From a bacterium (GTDB lineage Bacteria; UBA9089; JAHJRX01): DNA of 5,022 nucleotides. Location: NCBI GenBank assembly GCA_030017825.1, contig JASEGW010000119.1:1-5022 (forward strand), written 5' to 3'. Each line of letters begins with the position of its first letter. Position 1 is the stretch's first letter. The translations under genes were made by a program, and so were the position numbers. A model generated the notes under the pieces. It did no database searches and was not told the DNA's origin. It saw nothing but the letters and a program-made list of their open reading frames with translations. This document shows, piece by piece, positions 1 through 5,022 of this stretch.

Positions 1-8
1 CTTTTATC

Positions 9-37
9 TTGCGTTTTAAATATTACTATAGTATGAT
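9..37 (+). promoter_or_regulatory. Candidate sigma-70 promoter far upstream of the flavoprotein gene
   Basis: TTGCGT at 9-14 and TATGAT at 32-37 are separated by 17 bases. The -10 matches TATAAT at five of six positions and the -35 only at the leading TTG. If used, transcription would begin near 44 and give a leader of about 135 bases carrying the TGTTTAAACA palindrome. In DNA this AT-rich such matches arise by chance, so this is only a candidate. Confidence 0.25.
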
Positions 38-138
38 ATTCTATAATTTAAATATTGTTTAAACATTGTCTTCCAGAGGTTCTTAAAATATAAGCTTGTT
101 GTTAAAAAATCGCATATAGGATTAATAATTAGTTATAT

Positions 139-167
139 TTGATAAGTTAAAAATTAGGAGAAATAAT
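139..167 (+). promoter_or_regulatory. Candidate sigma-70 promoter immediately before the flavoprotein gene
   Basis: TTGATA at 139-144 (five of six to TTGACA) and AATAAT at 162-167 (five of six to TATAAT) are separated by 17 bases. Transcription from here would start around 173-175, only a few bases before the ATG at 179, giving an almost leaderless message. AGGAGA at 156-161 would then lie in the promoter spacer and could not serve as a ribosome binding site. This would explain why that motif sits too far from the start codon, but AT-rich DNA yields many chance matches. Confidence 0.3.
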
Positions 168-178
168 TTAATAAATTT

Positions 179-1279
179 ATGAATTTAAAGGAAATACCAA
201 AACTAAAAGTGGGTAATTTTGAAATCAGGGTTCCAATCATTCAAGGGGGAATGAGTGTTGGGATTTCTTTATCAGGATTGGCTTCAGCTGTAGCAAATGA
301 AGGTGGTGTTGGAGTTATTGGTACTGCTGGTATTGGTATGCTTGAACCTGATTATAACACTAATTTTAAAGAAGCAAACAAAAGAGCTTTAAGGAAGGAA
401 ATAAGAAAAGCAAGGGAAATGACGGATGGTATTATTGGAGTGAATATAATGGTGGCTCTTTCTGATTTTGATGATCTTGCGATGATTGCTTTAGATGGGA
501 AAGCAGATTTGATTTTTATTGGTGCAGGGCTTCCGCTAAGATATTCAAAGGCATTGCTACGGGATAGTGCGGGAGAGGTTTTAACCAAGATTATTCCTAT
601 TGTATCTTCTGTAAAAGCTACTAAAATTATATTTCAGTATTGGGCAAGAAAATATAACCATGTTCCTAGTGCTTTGGTTGTAGAGGGACCTTTAGCTGGC
701 GGGCATCTTGGTTTTAAGAAAGAACAGATTGATAATCCTAATTATGCACTAGATAAGATATTAAAAGAAGTTATTTCTGCAATAAAACCTTTTGAGGACC
801 AATTTAATAAACAAATTCCAGTAATTGCAGCAGGTGGCATATATACAGGAGCAGATATTTATAAATTTATACAGTTGGGAGCCCAAGGGGTACAAATGGC
901 AACCAGGTTTGTTGCAACTCACGAATGCGATGCTTCCATAAAATTCAAAGATAGTTATGTAAAGTGTAAAAAGGAGAATATTGCTATAATTGATAGTCCT
1001 GTTGGATTACCTGGAAGAGCTATAAGAAATAAGTTTCTTGAGGATGTATCGGCAGGAGCAAAAATACCTTTTAAATGTCCTTGGAAATGCTTGAAAACTT
1101 GTGATTTTAAAAAAGCACCATACTGTATTAATCTTGCACTGACCAATGCAAAAAAAGGAAAGCTTGAGGAGGGATTTGTCTTTGCTGGAGTGAATGCATA
1201 TCGTATAAATAAAATTGTTTCTGTTAAGGAACTCATTGAAACTTTATTGAAAGAATATGAAGAAGCAGTATCTGAATAA
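179..1279 (+). CDS. Nitronate monooxygenase family FMN enzyme (2-nitropropane dioxygenase / FabK-like)
   Basis: A 366-residue protein of the FMN-dependent TIM-barrel family that includes nitronate monooxygenases, which oxidise alkyl nitronates, and the enoyl-ACP reductase FabK. Visible family motifs are PIIQGGMSVG (residues 19-28), GVNIMVAL (87-94), EGPLAGGHLGF (169-179) with the conserved His176, AAGGIYTGADI (217-227) and GAQGVQMATRF (234-244); the last two are the usual FMN-phosphate loops. After the barrel, residues 300-316 carry four cysteines spaced C-x3-C-x3-C-x7-C, then a conserved-looking tail (EGFVFAGVNAYR). Length is typical and no signal peptide is present, so it should be cytoplasmic. 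The ATG at 179 is the only good start, but the nearest AGGAGA ends 17 bases upstream, which is too far for normal use. The gene stands alone, convergent with purC. The fold is confident; the substrate is not. Enoyl-ACP reductase or another flavin-dependent redox role is possible. Confidence 0.9.
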   Translation: MNLKEIPKLKVGNFEIRVPIIQGGMSVGISLSGLASAVANEGGVGVIGTAGIGMLEPDYNTNFKEANKRALRKEIRKAREMTDGIIGVNIMVALSDFDDLAMIALDGKADLIFIGAGLPLRYSKALLRDSAGEVLTKIIPIVSSVKATKIIFQYWARKYNHVPSALVVEGPLAGGHLGFKKEQIDNPNYALDKILKEVISAIKPFEDQFNKQIPVIAAGGIYTGADIYKFIQLGAQGVQMATRFVATHECDASIKFKDSYVKCKKENIAIIDSPVGLPGRAIRNKFLEDVSAGAKIPFKCPWKCLKTCDFKKAPYCINLALTNAKKGKLEEGFVFAGVNAYRINKIVSVKELIETLLKEYEEAVSE

Positions 1280-1341
1280 ATTATTACACTTAGTTCCGGC
1301 AGAGAGAATAAAAAAACTCAAGAATAACAATATAAACTTCT
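1280..1341. other. Short convergent gap between the flavoprotein gene and purC
   Basis: This 62-base gap separates two genes that read toward each other. It has no GC-rich hairpin followed by a T-run on the plus strand, so no clear intrinsic terminator for the flavoprotein gene is seen. On the minus strand a run of seven T (1316-1310) follows a weak stem and is listed separately. Confidence 0.5.
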
Positions 1342-1342
1342 T
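1310..1342 (-). terminator. Weak possible terminator after purC
   Basis: Read on the minus strand, AAGAA (1342-1338) can pair with TTCTT (1324-1320) across a 13-base loop, followed by GAG and seven T (1316-1310). The stem is only five pairs, mostly A-T, and it touches the purC stop codon. An alternative AT-only hairpin, TATAAA/TTTATA at 1331-1346, competes for the same bases. The T-run position is right for a terminator, but the stem is too weak to be confident. Confidence 0.2.
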
Positions 1343-1385
1343 TATAATTTAAGCACTTCTTTTACTTCTTTTAGAACTTCTTTTA
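1336..1385. repeat. Short degenerate direct repeats at the 3' end of purC
   Basis: The 10-mer ACTTCTTTTA occurs at 1355-1364, 1364-1373 and 1376-1385, with a shortened copy ACTTCTTTA at 1336-1344 that crosses the purC stop codon. On the coding strand the three full copies encode the repeating Lys-Glu-Val/Leu pattern of the C-terminal helix. Spacings of 9 and 12 bases keep the frame, so this is most simply a codon-level repeat that could grow or shrink by slippage. Confidence 0.6.
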
Positions 1386-2370
1386 GAGGAGGTATATCTT
1401 TAAACCATTTTTTTTGAGTAATTTCGTTAGTGCAGGAACAATAAATTTGAGAAATAGCTTTCTTTAGTTTTTCAGGTAAAGATTGGGGGCTTAATTTGCA
1501 TATTTCTTTCCAGCGATGGCGGTCAGCTTTCTTTGCTTCTTCTACTGCTTGATACCATCTTGTATGACGATAATAAATTCTAGCTATTTCTTTACTCACC
1601 GGAAGTCCATTATAAGTAAGTCGGCATTCATCTAAAGTTCCAAGAACATCAATAACCATAAGATTTCTTTTTGCATCAAAGCCAAATTCCATTTTTCCGT
1701 CTTCATTTATAAGCCCTATCTTTGAGAATTCATTGGTTATGAAAGTATTAATATTAATTGCAAGTTTTTTGAGATTACTTATTTCTTTATCATTTAGTCC
1801 TGAGATATGTTTAGCTTCATTCCAGCTTAAGTATCTATCCGTTATTTCTAATTTAGTAGAAACATCTATAAAAGGTTTATCTAATTTTTGACCTGGAGTA
1901 GGCAAGTCAGCTAAACCTAAATCCTCTGGCATTAAATCTCCTTTTTTAAAACGTTTAAAAACACTACTTCCTTCAGGTAAAAAGTTTCTATAAATAATTT
2001 CAAGAGGAATTAAAAAGCCTCCCTTTTTTCCTTGATATTCTGAGTAATCATATTTTGTTTCCTTAACTTGTGGCTTTATGACATTTAATAGGGTAATTTC
2101 CATAGTATTTACAGGGTTTTTAATATAGGAAAGTTTCTTAACCTCTCCGTCTTCTACTAAACCAATATATTGAGTAAGAATACCTCTTTCTTCGAGTTTT
2201 TCAAAAAAGTATCCTCCTAAAATAGCAATAGCACATCCTTTGTTATAAATATGATCAGGCATTTCTCCCCAATCAAAGACTGAATATCTATCAGAAAAGA
2301 TAAATCTAGCTAATCCAGAACTATTTTCAGTTAGGTTTTTTATGATTTGAAGGTCTTTTACACTACCCAT
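1342..2370 (-). CDS. purC: Phosphoribosylaminoimidazole-succinocarboxamide synthase (SAICAR synthetase)
   Basis: PurC joins aspartate to CAIR using ATP to make SAICAR in cytoplasmic de novo purine synthesis. Numbered from the start chosen here (342 residues), family motifs are FSDRYSVFDWGEMPDHI (25-41, the nucleotide-binding N-lobe), PLEIIYRNF (122-130) followed by PEGS (132-135), IDVSTKLEITDRYLS (168-182), and MEFGFDAKRNLMVIDVLGTLDECR (227-250, the metal- and substrate-binding region). It is about 100 residues longer than the short E. coli enzyme (about 237) and resembles the long PurC form I associate with archaea and thermophilic bacteria. The extra length is mostly at the C-terminus, which ends in a charged helix (KEVLKEVKEVLKL). 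The ATG at 2370 is chosen because AAGGAGA lies six bases before it. The in-frame ATG at 2412 lies upstream of the -10 box and should not be transcribed. No other pur gene is in view. Function is confident. Confidence 0.95.
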   Translation of the reverse strand: MGSVKDLQIIKNLTENSSGLARFIFSDRYSVFDWGEMPDHIYNKGCAIAILGGYFFEKLEERGILTQYIGLVEDGEVKKLSYIKNPVNTMEITLLNVIKPQVKETKYDYSEYQGKKGGFLIPLEIIYRNFLPEGSSVFKRFKKGDLMPEDLGLADLPTPGQKLDKPFIDVSTKLEITDRYLSWNEAKHISGLNDKEISNLKKLAININTFITNEFSKIGLINEDGKMEFGFDAKRNLMVIDVLGTLDECRLTYNGLPVSKEIARIYYRHTRWYQAVEEAKKADRHRWKEICKLSPQSLPEKLKKAISQIYCSCTNEITQKKWFKDIPPLKEVLKEVKEVLKL

Positions 2371-2376
2371 ACTATT

Positions 2377-2383
2377 TCTCCTT
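2377..2383 (-). promoter_or_regulatory. Ribosome binding site that fixes the purC start
   Basis: The minus strand reads AAGGAGA here, six bases before the ATG at 2370. No comparable motif precedes the in-frame ATG at 2412. This is the strongest ribosome binding site near the purC N-terminus and agrees with the family's usual beginning (MGSVKDL). Confidence 0.85.
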
Positions 2384-2400
2384 ATTATTTTATGGTTTTT

Positions 2401-2428
2401 ATTATACTCCATCTTTGATTATTGTCAA
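2401..2428 (-). promoter_or_regulatory. Perfect-consensus sigma-70 promoter for purC
   Basis: On the minus strand TTGACA (2428-2423) and TATAAT (2406-2401) both match the consensus at all six positions and are separated by 16 bases. Transcription should start near 2394, giving a leader of about 24 bases that holds the AAGGAGA. Such a short leader leaves no room for a purine riboswitch, so any control would act at the promoter. I see no recognisable PurR-type operator. Confidence 0.8.
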
Positions 2429-2448
2429 TTGGTTTAAAACTACTTGTA

Positions 2449-2477
2449 TTGACTTCTTTTTTTATTTATGCTAATAT
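2449..2477 (+). promoter_or_regulatory. Sigma-70 promoter for the glycosyltransferase/radical SAM/hydrolase cluster
   Basis: TTGACT (2449-2454, five of six) and TAATAT (2472-2477) are separated by 17 bases, with TG at 2469-2470 placed as an extended -10. Start of transcription would be near 2484, leaving a leader of about 19 bases before the ATG at 2503. AGGA at 2489-2492 can serve as a modest ribosome binding site. The -35 lies 20 bases from the divergent purC -35, so the two promoters are back to back. Confidence 0.65.
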
Positions 2478-2502
2478 TTAAAAAGTTTAGGAACCATTTG
2501 CT

Positions 2503-3435
2503 ATGATAGATGAACCAAAAATAGCTATTGTTTTATTGAACTGGAATTTTGCTGATGATACCATAGAGTGCATTAATTCCTTAAAAAAAGTTGACTATAA
2601 AAACTTTAAAATTATTGTAGTAGACAATGGTTCTGCTAATAATTCTTGGAAAACTATAGAGGATACATTTAAGTCTGAAATTATTTTAATTAGAAATGAA
2701 CAAAATCTTGGTTTTAGTGGAGGAAATAATAAAGGTATAGAACAAGCTTTAAATGATAAAGTAGATTATATTTTTGTTCTGAATAATGACACTATAGTAG
2801 ATAAAGAGATACTTAAAGAATTGGTATGTTTTATGGAGGACAATCCTCAGGCAGGAATTGTAGCTCCTGTTATGTTTTTTTATAACCGTCCTGATTATAT
2901 TTGGTTTGCTGGCGGGATTATGGATCGAAACACGGGCATTGGAGATCACATTGGATATGGAGAAAAATTTAGTAGTAAATTTGATAAAATAATAGAGTGT
3001 AATTTTCTAACTGGTTGTGGTATGTTCTTTAGAAGCAAAGTTTTTAAAGAAGTAGGACTTTTCGACACAGCATATTTTCATACTTCTGAAGATGCAGATT
3101 TATGTTTTAGGGTGATGGATCAAGGTTATAAATTATACCTAAATCCAAAAGCAAGGCTTTGGCATAAGTGTGCTGCTTCTTTATTAAACTTGGCTAAAAA
3201 TAAATCGTTTATTCATCCCTCAAGCTATATTTATTATGAAGTTAGGAATCGATTATTGTTTATTAAGAAAAATCATCAAAAAGGAACACTAATAAAGTCA
3301 TTATATAAGATTATTTATTTTCATCTTTATGAAATTTATGAACTCATAAAAAACCGTAATTTTAAATCCATAGTAACTTTTTTTTATGGTATATGGGATT
3401 TTGCTTTAGGAAGATTTGGAGAGAAAAAATTCTAA
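2503..3435 (+). CDS. GT2-family glycosyltransferase, rhamnosyltransferase-like
   Basis: A 310-residue GT-A fold family 2 transferase that should move a sugar from a nucleotide sugar onto a glycan or lipid-linked acceptor at the cytoplasmic face of the membrane. Motifs in order: IAIVLLNWN (residues 7-15), VVDNGSANNS (39-48), NLGFSGGNNKGI (68-79), VLNNDTIVD (92-100) holding the metal/nucleotide site where NND replaces the classical DxD, LTGCGMFFRSKVF (169-181), TSEDADLCFR (194-203) with the likely catalytic Glu/Asp pair, and LWHK (219-222). This set is typical of the WbbL/RfbF-like branch used for O-antigen and other surface polysaccharides, often for rhamnose. The C-terminal 50 residues are rich in aromatic and hydrophobic residues and end with DFALGRFG, a tail common in this group and perhaps membrane-associating. 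No N-terminal membrane segment is seen. It is first in the apparent operon, 63 bases before the radical SAM gene. The family is confident; donor and acceptor are unknown. Confidence 0.9.
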   Translation: MIDEPKIAIVLLNWNFADDTIECINSLKKVDYKNFKIIVVDNGSANNSWKTIEDTFKSEIILIRNEQNLGFSGGNNKGIEQALNDKVDYIFVLNNDTIVDKEILKELVCFMEDNPQAGIVAPVMFFYNRPDYIWFAGGIMDRNTGIGDHIGYGEKFSSKFDKIIECNFLTGCGMFFRSKVFKEVGLFDTAYFHTSEDADLCFRVMDQGYKLYLNPKARLWHKCAASLLNLAKNKSFIHPSSYIYYEVRNRLLFIKKNHQKGTLIKSLYKIIYFHLYEIYELIKNRNFKSIVTFFYGIWDFALGRFGEKKF

Positions 3436-3498
3436 TATTTTGTGGATAGTTTTTATTTTTCTATATTTTGAGTAATTATAACAAGGTTTAATCGATAA
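3436..3498 (+). other. Short gap between glycosyltransferase and radical SAM genes
   Basis: This 63-base T-rich spacer shows no hairpin plus T-run terminator and no strong promoter, so read-through from the glycosyltransferase gene is expected. AAGG at 3483-3486, about 12 bases before the ATG at 3499, is the only ribosome binding site candidate and is modest. Confidence 0.45.
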
Positions 3499-4542
3499 AT
3501 GAAGTATATTAACTTTAAATCTTTTACTAATAAGCAAATTAATAAAATTGAGCTTAAACTTAAAAAAAGAAAGCTTACTTCATATCCAGTAGCTATTCAT
3601 TTAGAACCTACCATTAAATGCAACTCTAATTGTATGATGTGTAATCGACAATTAATTCGTAAAGAGGAAGTATTAAAAGGGGATTATTTAAGCTGGGATA
3701 CTTTTAACAAGGTTAAGCCTTTTTTCTCTACTGCTGAAGAGGTATTATTTGGAGGTTTTGGCGAACCTCTTTTACATAAAGATATTATACCTATGATTAT
3801 GGAAATCAAAAAACATAATCCCTATCTTTATTTTTACACTAATGGCATTTCTTTAACTCCAGAAATCTCCAAAGAACTAATTTTAGCTGGTATAGACGAA
3901 ATTTGTATATCATTTGGGGGAGCAACTGAGGAGACTTACCAAAAGATTAGAGGAGTACCTATGTTTCCTATTGTAAAAAATATTGAAAAACTTAGTGAAC
4001 TTAAAAAAACTTTAGGTAAGAATAAACCAAAAATATCTTTTGCTATTGTAGTTATGAAATCTATTTTTGAAGAATTAGTAGATATTGTAGATTTGGCTAA
4101 AGATATTGGTGTTACTAAAATGGAAATGGCTAATATTGTAATTCAAGATGAAAATCTTCAAGATGAAAGCCCTTGGCGGCATAAAATAGAGTATGAGCAG
4201 ATCATGAAAGAATTTATCCAAAAAGCAAGGTCTTATAATATGGGGCTTTTATTATTTGAATTAAATGAATATACAGATATTTGTCAGCATATTTTTAGCT
4301 CTATGACTATTACTTGGGATGGCTTTATTCTTTCTTGCCCTCAAGAAAGATTTATTACGGGAAATCTTGCAGAGGAGAGTATAGGGGATATTTGGAATAA
4401 TAAGAATTATTTAATGTTACGAGAAAAATACTACCAAGAAGGCTTAAAAAAGTTATGCCCAAATTGCTTTGCTTGGAAAAATGATGAACAAGCATATCTT
4501 CATCCTAACAAAAATTCCCGAATTTTTGCTGAGGAGATTTAA
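3499..4542 (+). CDS. Radical SAM protein with SPASM/twitch-like C-terminal cysteines
   Basis: A 347-residue radical SAM enzyme. C41-x3-C45-x2-C48 (CNSNCMMC) is the classic motif for the [4Fe-4S] cluster that cleaves S-adenosylmethionine. It is followed by GGFGEPLLH (85-93, the GGE-type SAM-binding strand), YFYTNG (111-116) and SFGGATEETYQKIRG (138-152), all standard for the partial TIM barrel. The C-terminal part has C262, C280, C320 and C323 in a pattern (CQHIF..., ITWDGFILSC, GNLAEESIGDIW, LCPNC) like SPASM or twitch domains, which hold auxiliary Fe-S clusters. Four cysteines would suit one extra cluster, fewer than full SPASM enzymes. No signal peptide is present, so it is cytoplasmic. SPASM/twitch relatives mature peptides or oxidise and rearrange sugars (for example BtrN). 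The glycosyltransferase before it and secreted hydrolase-like protein after it favour a sugar or glycan role, but no substrate can be assigned. No small precursor-peptide gene is visible alongside. Confidence 0.9.
   Translation: MKYINFKSFTNKQINKIELKLKKRKLTSYPVAIHLEPTIKCNSNCMMCNRQLIRKEEVLKGDYLSWDTFNKVKPFFSTAEEVLFGGFGEPLLHKDIIPMIMEIKKHNPYLYFYTNGISLTPEISKELILAGIDEICISFGGATEETYQKIRGVPMFPIVKNIEKLSELKKTLGKNKPKISFAIVVMKSIFEELVDIVDLAKDIGVTKMEMANIVIQDENLQDESPWRHKIEYEQIMKEFIQKARSYNMGLLLFELNEYTDICQHIFSSMTITWDGFILSCPQERFITGNLAEESIGDIWNNKNYLMLREKYYQEGLKKLCPNCFAWKNDEQAYLHPNKNSRIFAEEI
4531..4536 (+). promoter_or_regulatory. Ribosome binding site inside the radical SAM gene
   Basis: GAGGAG lies within the last codons of the radical SAM gene, seven bases before the ATG at 4544. 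The stop TAA at 4540-4542 and this ATG are separated by one base. This arrangement implies that the downstream gene is cotranscribed and probably translationally coupled. Confidence 0.85.
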
Positions 4543-4543
4543 A

Positions 4544-5022
4544 ATGAAAAAAATGATGTTTATTTTATTAATTTTTTGTCTTTTCCCCTTTCTTTTATTT
4601 GCCGAAGATTACTCTACTTATCCTTGGGGTATTTATTCTGACGAGTTTGTAATGCCACCAAATAATGAAAATGACTATATAAAAGCTAAGGAAGCTGGTA
4701 TCAAATGGATTAGTATAGCAGCTTTATGGAATCATATTCAGGTTAATAAAGGAGATAAGCTTAACTGGAATCCAAGCCGAGAAGGAATTACGGACTATAA
4801 GCTTGATGCCCGAGTAAATAAAGCCATAGCCTCTGGTTTCAACATTCATTTTTTTGTGGCTGGTTTTCCAGAATGGATTGCTGAAAAAAAAGATGGTGTT
4901 TGGAAGAAAGAATATCCTCCTAAAGAAGATAAGTTTATAGAATGGAAAAACTGGTGTAAAAACTTAGCAAAAAGATATAAAGGTAAAGTTACTAATTTTG
5001 AGATTTATCCTGAAGGAGAAGG
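4544..5022 (+). CDS. Exported glycoside-hydrolase-like protein (clan GH-A TIM-barrel type), N-terminal part
   Basis: The gene runs off the right edge; 159 complete codons are visible. Residues 1-20 form a clear signal peptide: two lysines, a long hydrophobic core, and LLFA before an acidic start (EDYS), fitting signal peptidase I cleavage after Ala20. There is no lipobox cysteine. The mature part begins WGIYSDEF, then KAKEAGIKWISIAALWNHI (47-65), an early barrel helix and strand as in GH39/GH5-type enzymes. IHFFVAGFPEWI (101-112) resembles the segment with the conserved 'P.W', and FIEWKNWCKNLAKRYKGKV (131-149) leads into NFEIYPEGEG. That last strand aligns by eye with the clan GH-A 'EIWNEPN' acid/base strand, placing Glu157 at the catalytic position, but Pro156 replaces the near-invariant Asn. 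It probably acts on a polysaccharide outside the cytoplasm, or is a non-classical or inactive relative. The second catalytic Glu would lie past the edge. The export call is strong; the enzyme family is tentative. Confidence 0.75.
   Translation, partial: MKKMMFILLIFCLFPFLLFAEDYSTYPWGIYSDEFVMPPNNENDYIKAKEAGIKWISIAALWNHIQVNKGDKLNWNPSREGITDYKLDARVNKAIASGFNIHFFVAGFPEWIAEKKDGVWKKEYPPKEDKFIEWKNWCKNLAKRYKGKVTNFEIYPEGE

Larger units (their letters stand above)
1..178. other. AT-rich upstream intergenic region, no gene seen
   Basis: This stretch before the first gene is very AT-rich, and I find no convincing coding sequence in it on either strand. It holds two weak promoter-like pairs pointing right (listed separately), a 10-base perfect palindrome TGTTTAAACA at 56-65, and a purine-rich AGGAGA at 156-161. 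No strong hairpin, tRNA or riboswitch fold is apparent by eye. The gene to the left lies outside the window, so its direction is unknown. Confidence 0.6.

Noticed and set aside
352..588. 78-codon open frame on the minus strand
   Set aside because: It lies wholly inside the flavoprotein gene, whose family motifs are clear, and its translation shows only low-complexity Ser/Ile/Lys composition with no recognisable domain.
955..1236. 93-codon open frame on the minus strand
   Set aside because: It is antisense to the cysteine-rich end of the flavoprotein gene and has no family motif of its own.
1331..1346. TATAAA-CTTC-TTTATA inverted repeat as a terminator
   Set aside because: The stem is six A-T pairs only, overlaps the purC stop codon and has no adjacent T-run in the right place, so it is unlikely to stop transcription.
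2371..2400. Purine riboswitch in the purC leader
   Set aside because: The predicted leader is only about 24 bases, too short for a purine aptamer, and no conserved aptamer core is visible.
2749..2949. 66-codon open frame on the minus strand
   Set aside because: It is antisense to the glycosyltransferase gene across its NND region and shows no independent coding features.
3436..3498. Separate promoter or terminator before the radical SAM gene
   Set aside because: The T-rich gap contains only loose -10-like sequences without a matching -35, and no hairpin, so I treat the genes as one unit.
3499..4542. Peptide-maturation (RiPP) cluster
   Set aside because: The SPASM-like cysteines invite this idea, but no short precursor-like reading frame is seen in the flanking gaps, and the next gene encodes an exported hydrolase-like protein.

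Overview
The window is visibly AT-rich, has TAA stops on all four genes whose ends are visible, and uses bacterial signals (TTGACA/TATAAT-type promoters and AAGGAG-type ribosome binding sites). The gene types are a nitronate monooxygenase-like flavoprotein with a cysteine-rich tail, a long 'archaeal/thermophile-style' PurC, a radical SAM enzyme with extra cysteines, and a surface-glycan glycosyltransferase. Together they suggest a low-GC, probably anaerobic bacterium, possibly from an uncultivated lineage. The exact phylum cannot be read from the sequence. No tRNA, rRNA, CRISPR array, insertion sequence or phage gene was seen.

Layout: (1) 1-178 is an AT-rich upstream region with candidate promoters only. 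(2) 179-1279 (+) encodes a nitronate monooxygenase/FabK-like FMN enzyme. (3) 1280-1341 is a short convergent gap. (4) 1342-2370 (-) encodes PurC (SAICAR synthetase), read toward the flavoprotein gene. Its start is reassigned to 2370 from a good ribosome binding site and a perfect-consensus promoter that overlaps the longer reading frame. (5) 2371-2502 is a compact divergent promoter region: purC leaves to the left and a three-gene cluster to the right. (6) 2503-3435 (+) is a GT2 glycosyltransferase, 3499-4542 (+) a radical SAM protein with a SPASM/twitch-like C-terminus, and 4544 to the window edge (+) the N-terminal 159 codons of an exported protein resembling clan GH-A TIM-barrel glycoside hydrolases.

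How the genes work together: the right-hand cluster looks like one transcription unit. The last two genes are one base apart, and the ribosome binding site of the hydrolase-like gene lies inside the radical SAM gene. A sugar transferase, a radical SAM enzyme of unknown substrate and a secreted glycosidase-like protein together point to making, modifying or trimming a cell-surface or extracellular glycan. That joint role is inference. The cluster continues beyond the right edge. The flavoprotein and PurC genes look like unrelated housekeeping or metabolic neighbours.

The points most worth a second look are the glycosyltransferase/radical SAM/secreted hydrolase-like trio, the altered acid/base motif of the hydrolase-like protein (Pro where clan GH-A normally has Asn), and the four-cysteine tail of the flavoprotein.
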